Below are positions 6,629-16,001 of a stretch of 64,000 nucleotides of DNA, piece after piece (the first letter of the stretch is position 1; each line of letters starts with the position of its first letter). This DNA is from Variovorax paradoxus. Its GTDB lineage: Bacteria > Pseudomonadota > Gammaproteobacteria > Burkholderiales > Burkholderiaceae_C. The DNA lies in contig NZ_LR743507.1 in the NCBI RefSeq assembly GCF_902712855.1, positions 3,520,001 through 3,584,000 of the forward strand, given 5' to 3'. Under the pieces are notes generated by a model. The model was given only the letters and a program-made list of their open reading frames with translations. It did not search any database and was not told the DNA's origin. The position numbers were made by a program, and so were the translations under genes.

Positions 6629-9601
6629 TCACAACGTACGCGCGATCTCCTTGATTTCGAAGAATTCGAGCTGATCGCCCTCTTTGATGTCGTTGAAGTT
6701 CTTGAGCTTGATACCGCACTCGAAACCTTCGCGGACTTCGCGCACATCGTCCTTCAGACGCTTGAGCGAGTCGATCTCGCCGGTGTAGATCACCACGTTG
6801 TCGCGCAGCAGGCGGAAATGCGCGCTGCGGTTGACGGAACCCGAGGTGATGTAAGAACCCGCGACAGTACCGATCTTCGATGCCACGAACACCGTGCGGA
6901 TCTCGGCCGAGCCGATGACTTCCTCGCGGCGCTCCGGTGCCAGCATGCCCGACATCGCGACCTTGATCTCGTCCACGGCGTCGTAAATGATGCTGTAGTA
7001 GTTCAGCTGCACGCCGTTGTTCTCGGCCAGCTTGCGCGCACCGGCATCGGCACGCACATTGAAGCCGATCACCACGGCCTTCGAGGCGATGGCGAGGTTG
7101 ATGTCGCTTTCGCTGATACCACCCACGCCGGCATACACCACCTGCACCTTCACCTCGTCCGTCGCCAGCTTGAGCAGCGATTGCGACAGCGCTTCCTGCG
7201 AGCCCTGCACGTCGGCCTTGATGATGATGCGCAGCGTCTGCACCTCGCCCGCCGACAGGTCAGTGAACATGTTCTGCAGGTTCGCGGCCTGTTGCTTGGC
7301 GAGCTTGGTATTGCGGAACTTGCCCGCGCGGTACGTCGCAATTTCGCGCGCACGGCGCTCGTCGCTCATCACCATGAATTCGTCGCCTGCCTGCGGCACT
7401 TCGGTCAGACCCTGGATCTCGACTGGAATCGACGGACCGGCGGCCTTCGTCGGCTTGCCGTCCTCGTCCAGCATGGCGCGCACGCGGCCATAGGTCGAGC
7501 CGGCCAGCACCACGTCGCCGGTCTTGAGCGTGCCGGACTGAACCAGCACGGTGGCGACCGGGCCGCGGCCCTTGTCGAGCTGGGCTTCGATGACGAGGCC
7601 CTTGGCGGCGGCATCCACCGGCGCCTTGAGTTCGAGAACTTCAGCCTGCAGCAGCACCTGCTCGAGCAGGTCGTCGATGCCCTGGCCGGTCTTGGCCGAA
7701 ACGCCGACGAAAGGAACGTCGCCGCCGTACTCTTCGGGCACCACCTCCTCGGCCACCAGTTCCTGCTTCACGCGGTCCAGGTTGGCATCGGGCTTGTCGA
7801 TCTTGTTGATCGCGACCACGATCGGCACACCCGCAGCCTTCGCGTGCTTGATGGCTTCCTTGGTCTGGGGCATGACGCCGTCGTCCGCCGCCACCACCAG
7901 GATCACGATGTCGGTGGCCTGCGCGCCGCGCGCACGCATGGCCGTGAAGGCCTCGTGACCCGGGGTGTCGAGGAACGACACCATGCCTCGCTCGGTTTCC
8001 ACGTGATACGCACCGATGTGCTGCGTGATGCCGCCGGCTTCGCCCGCGGCCACCTTGGCGCGGCGGATGTAGTCCAGCAGCGAGGTCTTGCCGTGGTCGA
8101 CGTGACCCATGACGGTCACCACCGGTGCGCGCGGAAGGGCTTCCGCCGTTTGCGCCGACACGTCTTCGTCGGTGAAGGCTTCCGGATCGTCCAGCGCGGC
8201 AACCACCGCGGTGTGGCCCATTTCCTCCACCAGGATCATGGCGGTGTCCTGGTCCAGCGACTGGTTGATGGTCGCCATCTGGCCAAGCTTCATCAGCTGC
8301 TTGATGACCTCCTGCGCCTTGACGGCCATCTTGTGTGCCAGCTCGGCCACGGTGATGGTTTCAGGCACGTGCACTTCGAGAACGCGCGCCTCGACCGGTG
8401 CGGCCGGCACGTGCTGCTCGTCATGACCACCGCGGTCGTTGCCACGGCGGCCACGCGGTCCGCCGCGCCAATTGCCGCGGCCCACGCCACCGCTCGCGTC
8501 GCCGCGGGTCTTGATTTCCTTCTTCTTGGCAGGATCGCCGGCCCAGCTCGAGGAGAGCTTCGCGGACTTGACTTCCTTGCCGGCACCAGCGGCGCCGGGT
8601 GCTGCGGCAGCGCCGGGTGCTGCAGGCGCGCCTGCGCGTGCAGCGGGGGCCGTCGGCTTGTGCAACGTACCCTTGACCGCAGCCTTCTCGGGTTGCGGCC
8701 TTTCGGGCGCCTTGTGCGGCACCAGCACACGGGCCGGTGCGTTCATCATCGCGCGGATAGCCTCGGCTTCGGCGAGGGCCTTGCGGCGGCGCTCGTCGAG
8801 GTCCTTGGCGCGCGCGGCTTCCTCGTCGGCACGAGCCTTCGACTCCGCGGCGGCCTTGGCCTTGGCGTCTTCCTTGGCCTGGTTGGCGGCATTCTGCGCA
8901 GCCAGCTTGCTGTCGGCGGCCTGCTGCTCGGCGGCAGCGGCGGCAGCCGTCACGGCGGGCGCAGGCGCAACCGCCGGCTTTGCGGGCGTGTTCTTCGCGT
9001 TTGCAGCGGCAGCCGCCTCGGCCGCGGCCTTCTTCTCGGCGGCGGCGCGCGCAGCTTCCTGCTCGGCCTTTTCGGCTTTTTCCGCCTTTTCGGCCTGCTC
9101 GCGTTCACGGGCTTCGGCTTCTTCGCGCAGGCGGCGCTTCTCGGCCAATTCCTCTTCCTGGCGGCGGATCAACTCTGCCTGGCGGCGTGCTTCTTCTTCA
9201 CGGCGAGCCAGTTCGGCCTCGTCGATACGGGGAGCAGCCGGCGCAACTGCGGTCGCCTCGGCACCCTGCGAACTCGTCTCGGGCGTCGCGGGGTGACCGT
9301 CATCGCGCTGGATGAAGGTGCGCTTCTTGCGCACCTCGACCTGGATGGTGCGGGCGCGGCCGGTGGCGTCGGCCTGCTTGATCTCGCTGGTCGACTTCTT
9401 GGTCAACGTGATCTTCTTGCGCTCGGGCTCGACAGTGCCGTGGCTGGCCTTGAGGTGGCCGAGCAGGCGCTGCTTGTCGGCTTCGGTGAGCGCATCGGTG
9501 ACGGCCGCCTTGGGCACGCCTGCGCTCTTGAGCTGGTCAAGCAAGGTTTCGGGAGTCTTCTTGAGCTCGTTCGCGAACTCGGCGACAGTGGTACTGGACA
9601 T
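6629..9601 (-). CDS. infB: Translation initiation factor IF-2
   Basis: The 990-residue GTPase brings initiator fMet-tRNA to the 30S subunit. The N-terminal IF2_N domain (about 1-50) is followed by a long low-complexity region (about 110-400) rich in Ala, Glu, Lys and Arg, with repeated EKAEKAEKAE. A second IF2_N domain follows, then the G domain with G1 VMGHVDHGKT (497-506), DTPGHEAFTAMRARG, and NKIDKPDAN. The C-terminal domains that bind fMet-tRNA complete it. The ATG at 9601 has GGAGG 12 bases upstream and begins 24 bases after nusA. The length is at the upper end for the family because of the spacer. Confidence 0.98.
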   Translation of the reverse strand: MSSTTVAEFANELKKTPETLLDQLKSAGVPKAAVTDALTEADKQRLLGHLKASHGTVEPERKKITLTKKSTSEIKQADATGRARTIQVEVRKKRTFIQRDDGHPATPETSSQGAEATAVAPAAPRIDEAELARREEEARRQAELIRRQEEELAEKRRLREEAEAREREQAEKAEKAEKAEQEAARAAAEKKAAAEAAAAANAKNTPAKPAVAPAPAVTAAAAAAEQQAADSKLAAQNAANQAKEDAKAKAAAESKARADEEAARAKDLDERRRKALAEAEAIRAMMNAPARVLVPHKAPERPQPEKAAVKGTLHKPTAPAARAGAPAAPGAAAAPGAAGAGKEVKSAKLSSSWAGDPAKKKEIKTRGDASGGVGRGNWRGGPRGRRGNDRGGHDEQHVPAAPVEARVLEVHVPETITVAELAHKMAVKAQEVIKQLMKLGQMATINQSLDQDTAMILVEEMGHTAVVAALDDPEAFTDEDVSAQTAEALPRAPVVTVMGHVDHGKTSLLDYIRRAKVAAGEAGGITQHIGAYHVETERGMVSFLDTPGHEAFTAMRARGAQATDIVILVVAADDGVMPQTKEAIKHAKAAGVPIVVAINKIDKPDANLDRVKQELVAEEVVPEEYGGDVPFVGVSAKTGQGIDDLLEQVLLQAEVLELKAPVDAAAKGLVIEAQLDKGRGPVATVLVQSGTLKTGDVVLAGSTYGRVRAMLDEDGKPTKAAGPSIPVEIQGLTEVPQAGDEFMVMSDERRAREIATYRAGKFRNTKLAKQQAANLQNMFTDLSAGEVQTLRIIIKADVQGSQEALSQSLLKLATDEVKVQVVYAGVGGISESDINLAIASKAVVIGFNVRADAGARKLAENNGVQLNYYSIIYDAVDEIKVAMSGMLAPERREEVIGSAEIRTVFVASKIGTVAGSYITSGSVNRSAHFRLLRDNVVIYTGEIDSLKRLKDDVREVREGFECGIKLKNFNDIKEGDQLEFFEIKEIARTL

Positions 9602-9625
9602 ATTGGTTTCGTGCCTCCATGACCG

Positions 9626-11119
9626 TCACTCTTGGCCGGCGAACCAGTGTTCGCGGGCTTTCAAGATGAGGGCTTTGGCGTCATCGGCGCTCTGGCCGGT
9701 GATCTCGGTGAGTTCATCGACCGCGAGGTCGGCAAGGTCGTCACGGGTATTCACACCCGCTTCGGTCAGCTTCGGAATCAGCTCGGGGTCGAGACCCTCG
9801 AGGTCGTGCAGGTCTTGCGACACCTGCGACTGGCCCTCGACGCCTTCTTCCTTGGCGATTTCCATGGTCAGCAGCGCATCCTTGGCGCGTGCACGCAGCT
9901 CGTTGATGGTGTCTTCGTCGAACGCCTCGATCTCGAGCATTTCGGAGATCGGCACATAGGCGACCTCTTCGAGGCTGTTGAAGCCCTCGGAGATCAGGAT
10001 GTCGGCGATCTCCTCGTCGACGTCGAGCTTTTCCATGAACAGCTTGCGGCTGGCGTCGGTTTCGCTGGCCTGCTTCTGGGCCGACTCGTTCGCGTCCATG
10101 ATGTTGATCTTCCAACCCGTCAGGTCGGAAGCGAGGCGCACGTTCTGGCCGCCGCGGCCGATGGCGATGGCGAGGTTTTCCTCGTCGACCACCACGTCCA
10201 TGGCATGCTTCTCTTCGTCCACCACGATCGACGACACATTGGCAGGGGCCAATGCACCGATCACGAACTGTGCCGGGTCTTCGCTCCACAGAACGATGTC
10301 CACGCGCTCGCCAGCGAGCTCGTTGGTCACGGCGTTGACGCGGGTACCGCGCACGCCGACACAGGTGCCGATGGGATCGACGCGCTTGTCGTGCGAAAGC
10401 ACGGCGATCTTGGCACGCGAACCGGGGTCGCGGGCGCAGCTCTTGATCTCGAGCAGGCCTTGCTCGATCTCGGGCACTTCCTGGCGGAACAGTTCGATCA
10501 TGAACTCGGGTGCCGAGCGCGACAGGATGATCGGCGCGCCGCGCAGCGTCAGGTCGACCTCCATGATCATGGCGCGCACGCGGTCGCCGTTGCGCAGGTT
10601 TTCCTTGGCGATCATCTCGCCGCGGCGCAGGCGGCCTTCGACGCGGCCAGCCTCCACGATGATGTCGCCCTTGTCCAGGCGCTTGACGGTGCCCACGAAG
10701 ATCTTGTCGCCGCGCGACATGAAGTCGTTGAGCAGCATCTCGCGCTCGGCGTCACGGATCTTCTGCAGGATCACCTGCTTGGCGGCCATGGCGCCGATGC
10801 GGCCGATCGGCACCGAGTCGACAGCCTCCTCGATGTACTCGCCGACCTCGATGTCCGACATTTCTTCCTTGGCTTCGAAGAGCAGGATTTCCTGGTCGGG
10901 CAACTGCAGGCCGGCCTCATCCGGAACGACATGCCAGCGGCGGAAGGTTTCGTAGTCGCCGCTGTCGCGATCGACCGAGACGCGGATGTCCACGTCGCCC
11001 TGGTGGAGCTTCTTGGTGGCTTGCGCCAGCGCGGATTCGACCGCGCCGAAGACCACGTCACGTTCGACGTTCTTCTCGCGCGAGATCGCATCCACCAACA
11101 TCAACATTTCGCGATTCAT
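9626..11119 (-). CDS. nusA: Transcription termination/antitermination factor NusA
   Basis: NusA (497 residues) binds RNA polymerase and modulates pausing, termination and antitermination. The order is: N-terminal polymerase-binding domain (1-about 130), S1 domain (GTVKRLDKGDIIVEAGRVEG), and two KH domains (VDPIGTCVGVRGTRVNAV and NLAIAIGRGGQNVRLAS). Two C-terminal acidic helical repeats (about 360-420 and 440-495) follow, as in enterobacterial NusA. The ATG is preceded by AGAGGAG and lies 16 bases after rimP. Confidence 0.98.
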   Translation of the reverse strand: MNREMLMLVDAISREKNVERDVVFGAVESALAQATKKLHQGDVDIRVSVDRDSGDYETFRRWHVVPDEAGLQLPDQEILLFEAKEEMSDIEVGEYIEEAVDSVPIGRIGAMAAKQVILQKIRDAEREMLLNDFMSRGDKIFVGTVKRLDKGDIIVEAGRVEGRLRRGEMIAKENLRNGDRVRAMIMEVDLTLRGAPIILSRSAPEFMIELFRQEVPEIEQGLLEIKSCARDPGSRAKIAVLSHDKRVDPIGTCVGVRGTRVNAVTNELAGERVDIVLWSEDPAQFVIGALAPANVSSIVVDEEKHAMDVVVDEENLAIAIGRGGQNVRLASDLTGWKINIMDANESAQKQASETDASRKLFMEKLDVDEEIADILISEGFNSLEEVAYVPISEMLEIEAFDEDTINELRARAKDALLTMEIAKEEGVEGQSQVSQDLHDLEGLDPELIPKLTEAGVNTRDDLADLAVDELTEITGQSADDAKALILKAREHWFAGQE

Positions 11120-11135
11120 GCCACCACTCCTCTAG

Positions 11136-11777
11136 TCAGTCCGGAACCTGCGTTCCGTCGTCAATATCCGAAAAACCCGGTTGGGTTTTGGCCTTGCGGC
11201 CCTTGAAATCCACAATGGGCGCGAGCCGCGCGTCGCGCAGCTCGTCCAGAACGAAGCCAAGCGCATGCAACGGTGCAGGCGCGCGCTTCTTGCTCACTTT
11301 TTGTCCGGGCTTGGGCTCGGGCGCGTCACTCCAGACGATCTGCCAGCCCTGGGCGCCGCCGCCCTGCTCTGCGGCCCGCTCGAGCGTTCCGCGAAATTTC
11401 TTGCGGTTGGCAGACACCTGGCCCGCAGCCGCCGCACCCATGGGCGCCTTGAGGGTGATGTCGATCACCTCGCCCACGAAACGCTCGAAGTCCTGCTCGT
11501 TGCGCAACGGACGATCGATACCCGGCGAGGACACCTCGAGCCGTTTGTAATCGACACCGTCCACCTCGAGCGCAAACTGCAGCTGACGCGTGACCTTCTC
11601 GCAGTCCTCGACTGTGACGAAAGGCTCCGGAATGCCGGCAGCCACGTCTTCGGAGGTGGGGGCCGTCCAGGGCAAATCAATCGTCACGCGCAGCAATCCC
11701 CCGGCCGAGCGCTCGATCTCGACCAGGTCATAGCCGAGACCGGCCACGGTTTGTTCAACTATTTGCTGCAATGCCAC
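11136..11777 (-). CDS. rimP: Ribosome maturation factor RimP
   Basis: RimP (213 residues) is needed for 30S subunit assembly. The sequence opens ALQQIVEQTVAGLGYDLVEI, then GGLLRVTIDLPW. The hallmark SSPGIDRPL comes in the middle, and the C-terminal SH3-like domain ends in IVDFKGRKAK. No in-frame ATG fits, so a GTG start at 11777 is chosen, giving the length and N-terminus expected for beta-proteobacterial RimP. It is the first gene of the rimP-nusA-infB-rbfA-truB-typA operon; the promoter should lie in 11778-11863. Confidence 0.95.
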   Translation of the reverse strand: MALQQIVEQTVAGLGYDLVEIERSAGGLLRVTIDLPWTAPTSEDVAAGIPEPFVTVEDCEKVTRQLQFALEVDGVDYKRLEVSSPGIDRPLRNEQDFERFVGEVIDITLKAPMGAAAAGQVSANRKKFRGTLERAAEQGGGAQGWQIVWSDAPEPKPGQKVSKKRAPAPLHALGFVLDELRDARLAPIVDFKGRKAKTQPGFSDIDDGTQVPD

Positions 11778-11863
11778 GTGTTCGAAGGTGCCTTTTAAAT
11801 ACGGGGACCGAGTCACCCGCCCGCCACGGATGCCAGTTCGCTGGAATTCTGAGAATGAATAGA

Positions 11864-11897
11864 CCAAAAAAAACGGGCGGTTGGTACCCGCCCGTTT
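11864..11897 (-). terminator. Rho-independent terminator after the yej-MFS operon
   Basis: AAACGGGCGG (11871-11880) and CCGCCCGTTT (11888-11897) form a perfect 10-bp stem with a 7-base loop. On the minus strand it runs into a tract of T residues (11873-11865). It ends transcription from the MFS gene, insulating the rimP operon that begins about 90 bases further on. Confidence 0.9.
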
Positions 11898-11953
11898 GGT
11901 CGTGAGCCTCGAATTATATGCTATTCGGGTAATAAATGAAGGGGCTTCGGCAC

Positions 11954-13153
11954 TCAAATGGCATTCGGGCGACGAGATTTGGACCAGACCCAGGCGAACA
12001 ATACCGCGCCGAGCGCCAATGCCGCCGCCGCGACCAGCAATGGGACCTGGAATGACCCGGTTCGCTGCGCCAGCGGTGCGGCGAACAGCGGGCCGATGAT
12101 CTGTCCCACCCCATACGACGCCGTCGCGTAGCCGATCAACCCTGCCGCTGCATTGCCCCGCAACCGGCGCGCGTCCCGCATCGCGAAAAGCGTGATGGCA
12201 GTGAACGGCATGCCCAGGAGCAGGCTGCCGAGCGCGAAGCCGCCGATGGTGGGCCACGCGACCGAGAACACCACCCCCAGCGCCTGAAGCCCGTAAGCCA
12301 CAGCCAGCAGCAAGCGGTTGTCCCAATGCGTCGGCGCCCGCGCGCCGATCAGCGCGCCCGGAATGATGGCCAAGCCGAAGAGCGGCCAGAACAGATCGGG
12401 CCACGACGACCCAGGCAATGCCTGCCGCGCGATCACCGGCAGAAAGGTCGCGGTGATGATGTACCCGAATCCTGCAAGGCCATAGAGCGCCACCAGCCAC
12501 ATGGCGTCGCTGCGGTCGGCAGCCGAGCCCGCCGGCCTCGCTACCGCGGGCGTCGCTGGGGCGCCACCGCTCGGCGGCACGCGTTCGCCGTCGTCAAACA
12601 CATGCCAGATGACGGCGATCAGCACCAGCGCCAGGATGCCCAGCCCGATCCATCCTGCCTCGGAGCCCCACCGCCCGAGCGCACCGCCGAGCAGCCCGGT
12701 CATTGCGATGCCGATGCCGGGACCCGTGTAGATCACGCCCGCCAGCGTCGGCGCATTCGTCTCGGCCAGCCGCCGCAGCCCCCACCCGGAGGCGAACACG
12801 AAGACCCAGGCGCTCATCACGCCGGCCGCGGTCCGAAGCACGCCCCAGCTCGCGAAGCTGTGCAGCACCCCCATGCCGACCAGCAGGGCCGCCGTGGCCA
12901 GCAGTCCGCCGCGCACCATGCTCGAGGCCTTGAAGCCGATGGCAGCGCAACTCACCGCCCCCAGGAAGTAGCCCAGGTAGTTGAGCGACGCCAGGACGCC
13001 GCCAGCCGCCAGTTCGAGCTTTCCTTCGTGCAGCATGATGGGCAGCATGGGCGTGAAGGCGAAGCGTCCCAGGCCCATGGCCACCGACAGGGTGACCATG
13101 CAGGCCAGCGCCGCGCGCCACGCCCCGCGCCGGTCGCGTCCGATTTCCGACAT
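11954..13153 (-). CDS. YbfB/YjiJ-family MFS transporter
   Basis: The 399-residue inner-membrane protein has about twelve hydrophobic segments. Its opening, CMVTLSVAMGLGRFAFTPML, is the signature of the YbfB/YjiJ branch of the major facilitator superfamily (substrate generally unknown). The duplicated half-structure is visible around a charged central loop (about 200-230). It starts only 17 bases after the stop of the peptide-importer ATPase gene on the same strand, so it appears to be the last gene of the yej operon. A GGAG lies upstream of the ATG. Export of a peptide breakdown product is possible but speculative. Confidence 0.85.
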   Translation of the reverse strand: MSEIGRDRRGAWRAALACMVTLSVAMGLGRFAFTPMLPIMLHEGKLELAAGGVLASLNYLGYFLGAVSCAAIGFKASSMVRGGLLATAALLVGMGVLHSFASWGVLRTAAGVMSAWVFVFASGWGLRRLAETNAPTLAGVIYTGPGIGIAMTGLLGGALGRWGSEAGWIGLGILALVLIAVIWHVFDDGERVPPSGGAPATPAVARPAGSAADRSDAMWLVALYGLAGFGYIITATFLPVIARQALPGSSWPDLFWPLFGLAIIPGALIGARAPTHWDNRLLLAVAYGLQALGVVFSVAWPTIGGFALGSLLLGMPFTAITLFAMRDARRLRGNAAAGLIGYATASYGVGQIIGPLFAAPLAQRTGSFQVPLLVAAAALALGAVLFAWVWSKSRRPNAI

Positions 13154-13170
13154 TGCTTTGCAGACTCCGT

Positions 13171-14805
13171 TTATTCCAGCAGCGCAGCGGCCACCAGTTT
13201 TTTTGTATAGGGATGCTCGGGCGCATCGAGCACGCGCTCGACCGCCCCGTTCTCGAGGATGGCGCCGTCCTTCATCACGATGACCTGGTGCGCCATGGCG
13301 CGAATCACCTCCACGTCGTGCGTGATCAGCAGGTAGCTCAGGCCGCGCTCCCGCTGCAGGCGCTGCAGCAGCGCCAGCACCTGCTTCTGGATCGTCACGT
13401 CGAGCGCGCTGGTCGGCTCGTCGAGCACCAGCAGTTGCGGATCGACGATCAGCGCTCGCGCGATCGCCAGCCGCTGGCGCTGACCGCCGGAAAATTCGTG
13501 CGGATAGCGGTCGAGCAGCGACGGGAACTGCGCTTCAGTGAGGCCGACGTCGGCCAGTGCCGCGACCGAACGGCCGCGGCGTGCCTCGGCATCCATCTGC
13601 GGCTCATGCACGCGCAGGCCCTCGCCCACGATCTGCTCGACCGTCATGCGTGGCGACAGCGACGAGAACGGATCCTGAAACACCACCTGCATCACGCGCC
13701 GCAGGCCCAGGTCCGACACGCGGTCGACCGCCCAGGCCTTCCCGTCTACCTTCAGTGCACCCTGATGCGGCAGCAGTCCCAATGCGGCCAGCGCGAGCGT
13801 CGACTTGCCCGAGCCCGACTCGCCCACCACGCCCAGCGTCTCTCCCGGCGCGATGCGGAAATCCGCGCCCTGCACCGCGACGAACTCCCCTTTTCGGAAC
13901 CATCCGCCGATGCCCGGTTTCGGCACCGGATAACTCACCCGCAGTGCCCTGGCCTCCAGAACCGGCGCCGCGCCGCCTGCCGGCACGGCCGCCACATTGC
14001 GTTCGGGGTGGCTGTCGATCAGCTTGCGCGTGTAAGGGTGCTGCGGCGCCTCGAACACCGGCGCCACCGTGCCATGCTCGACGATATGCCCGCTTTCCAT
14101 GACCGCCACGCGGTCGGCGAAACGGCGCACCAGGTTCAGGTCGTGCGTGATCAGCAGGACGGCCATGCCGTGCTTGCGCTGCAGGTCGGCCAGCAGGTCC
14201 AGGATCTGCGCCCGCACCGTGACGTCGAGCGCCGTGGTCGGCTCGTCGGCCAGCAGCAGGCGCGGCTTGCAGGCCAGCGCCATGGCGATCATCGCGCGCT
14301 GGCGCTGGCCGCCCGAGAGCTGGTGCGGAAACGCCTGCGCGCGCCGCGCCGGCTCCGGAATTCCAGTGTCGGCCAGTAGTTGCACGGCCGCCGCCTGCGC
14401 GGCGCGGGCCGAGAGCCCTTCGTGCAGTTCGAGCACCTCGGCGATCTGGTCGCCCACGGTGTAGAGGGCGTTCAGGGCGGTCATCGGCTCCTGGAAGATC
14501 ATCGCGATCTCCTTGCCGCGGATGCCGCGCAGCTGGCGCTCCGGAATCGATAGCAGGTCGCGCACGTTCTGCGTGCGTTCGCCACCGAAAAGTCTCGCGC
14601 TGCCGGTCACGTCGGCGTTCTGCACCAGCCGCAGCAGCGACAGCGCCGTGACCGTCTTGCCCGACCCCGACTCGCCGACCAGTGCCAGCTTCTCGCCGGG
14701 CGCGATCTGGAAGTCGATGCCGTGCACGACCTCCTTGCCGCCGAACGCGACGCGCAGGCCCTTCACGTCGATCAAGGGTGAATTCATCGTGGTGCCGCCC
14801 GTCAT
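13171..14805 (-). CDS. yejF: Peptide ABC transporter ATP-binding protein, YejF-like (two ATPase domains)
   Basis: The 544-residue protein carries two full ABC ATPase domains in one chain, as in YejF. The first P-loop is GESGSGKT (44-51) and the second GESGSGKS (about 328-335). The signatures are LSGGQRQR and FSGGQRQR, with Walker B sequences LLLADEPTTALD and LLVLDEPTSALD. It powers uptake of oligopeptides. The ATG at 14805 overlaps the permease stop as ATGA and is chosen as start; a second ATG six codons on (14787) is an alternative. The MFS gene follows after 17 bases. Confidence 0.93.
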   Translation of the reverse strand: MTGGTTMNSPLIDVKGLRVAFGGKEVVHGIDFQIAPGEKLALVGESGSGKTVTALSLLRLVQNADVTGSARLFGGERTQNVRDLLSIPERQLRGIRGKEIAMIFQEPMTALNALYTVGDQIAEVLELHEGLSARAAQAAAVQLLADTGIPEPARRAQAFPHQLSGGQRQRAMIAMALACKPRLLLADEPTTALDVTVRAQILDLLADLQRKHGMAVLLITHDLNLVRRFADRVAVMESGHIVEHGTVAPVFEAPQHPYTRKLIDSHPERNVAAVPAGGAAPVLEARALRVSYPVPKPGIGGWFRKGEFVAVQGADFRIAPGETLGVVGESGSGKSTLALAALGLLPHQGALKVDGKAWAVDRVSDLGLRRVMQVVFQDPFSSLSPRMTVEQIVGEGLRVHEPQMDAEARRGRSVAALADVGLTEAQFPSLLDRYPHEFSGGQRQRLAIARALIVDPQLLVLDEPTSALDVTIQKQVLALLQRLQRERGLSYLLITHDVEVIRAMAHQVIVMKDGAILENGAVERVLDAPEHPYTKKLVAAALLE

Positions 14806-15842
14806 CTGTCTGCCTTGCGCGGATCGAGCGCGTCGCGCAGCGCGTCGCCCATGAATGTCAGCAGCATCAGCGTGACGACAAGCACGCCGAAGGTGGAAAT
14901 CGAGATCCACCAGGCGTCGATGTTGGCCTTGCCCTGGTTCAGCAGTTCGCCGAGCGACGGCGTGCCCGGCGGAACGCCCAGGCCCAGGAAGTCGAGCGAA
15001 GTCAGGGCCAGAATGGCTGCGCTCATGCGGAACGGCAGGAAGGTGACGACCGGCACCATGCTGTTGGGCAGGATGTGGCGCCACATGATCTGCAGGTTGC
15101 TCACGCCCAGCGCGCGCGCGGCGCGCACGTAGTCCATCTGGCGGTTGCGCAGGAATTCGGCACGCACGTAGTCGGCCAGGCCCATCCAGCCGAACAGGCT
15201 CAGCAGGATGAGCAGCAGCGCGACACTGGGCGCGAAGATGGCGCTGAAGATGATCAGCAGGTAGAGCTCGGGCATGGAACCCCAGATCTCGATGAAGCGC
15301 TGGAACGCGAGGTCGGTCTTGCCCGCGAAGTAGCCCTGTACCGCGCCCGCCGCCACGCCCAGCACGGTGCCGATGGCGGTGAGCGCCAAGCCGAACAGCA
15401 CACTCACGCGGAAGCCGTAGATCAGTTGCGCCAGCAGGTCGCGGCCGCGGTCGTCGGTGCCGAATAGGTTGTCGCCCGTCGGCGCGGCCGGGCTGGGCGA
15501 CTTGGCGAAGTAGTTGAGCGTCTTCGGACCATAGGGATTGGGCGCATAGATCGCCCAGTTGCTGCCCTGCGTGATGCGCTCGCGGATGAACGGATCGAGG
15601 TAGTCGGCCGGCGTTTCGAAGTCGCCGCCGAAGGTCTTCTCGGAGTAGTCGCGCAGCACCGGGAAATAGGTCTGACCCTCATAGCGCAGCACCAACGGCT
15701 TGTCGGTGGACAGCACCTCGGCGAACAGGCTCAGCACCACCATGATGGTGAAGATCACCAGGCTCCAGAAACCGAGCCGGTTGCGCTTGAATCGAAGCCA
15801 GGCGCGGCGGCCGGGCGAGATGTGGGCAGGCGCGCTCACCAT
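14802..15842 (-). CDS. yejE: Peptide ABC transporter permease, YejE-like
   Basis: The inner-membrane permease (346 residues, family about 340) begins SPGRRAWLRFKRNRLGFWSL, the usual YejE/OppC opening, with a first membrane helix right after. A long periplasmic loop contains GTDDRGRDLLAQLIYGFR, typical of OppC-type permeases. The EAA loop RAARALGVSNLQIMWRHILPN contacts the ATPase. The start is placed at the ATG at 15842. An ATG at 15938 would add 32 residues rich in Cys, Gly and His that do not look like permease sequence. About 160 bases separate it from yejB. Confidence 0.92.
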   Translation of the reverse strand: MVSAPAHISPGRRAWLRFKRNRLGFWSLVIFTIMVVLSLFAEVLSTDKPLVLRYEGQTYFPVLRDYSEKTFGGDFETPADYLDPFIRERITQGSNWAIYAPNPYGPKTLNYFAKSPSPAAPTGDNLFGTDDRGRDLLAQLIYGFRVSVLFGLALTAIGTVLGVAAGAVQGYFAGKTDLAFQRFIEIWGSMPELYLLIIFSAIFAPSVALLLILLSLFGWMGLADYVRAEFLRNRQMDYVRAARALGVSNLQIMWRHILPNSMVPVVTFLPFRMSAAILALTSLDFLGLGVPPGTPSLGELLNQGKANIDAWWISISTFGVLVVTLMLLTFMGDALRDALDPRKADR

Positions 15843-16001
15843 GGGTGCGTCGGTTCCGTGGGCACCGCCGTGCTCGAACCCGGCATGCGCCACGTCGCAG
15901 GAGGCAGCTGCGAAGCGGCTGCACCCACCTTCAGGCATGGCACCCCGCAGGGGTCAGGCTTGGCCACGCGCCGTGCGCGCAGCATGAGGGCGAGCCCGAT
16001 A

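Noticed and set aside
6545..9622. A 1025-codon plus-strand open frame opposite infB
   Set aside because: It is a shadow of the highly biased infB codons; infB itself has complete IF-2 motifs and a good ribosome site.
15843..15938. A 32-residue N-terminal extension of the YejE-like permease
   Set aside because: The residues (rich in Cys, Gly, His) do not resemble the family, and the ATG at 15842 gives the expected opening SPGRRAWLRFKRN.
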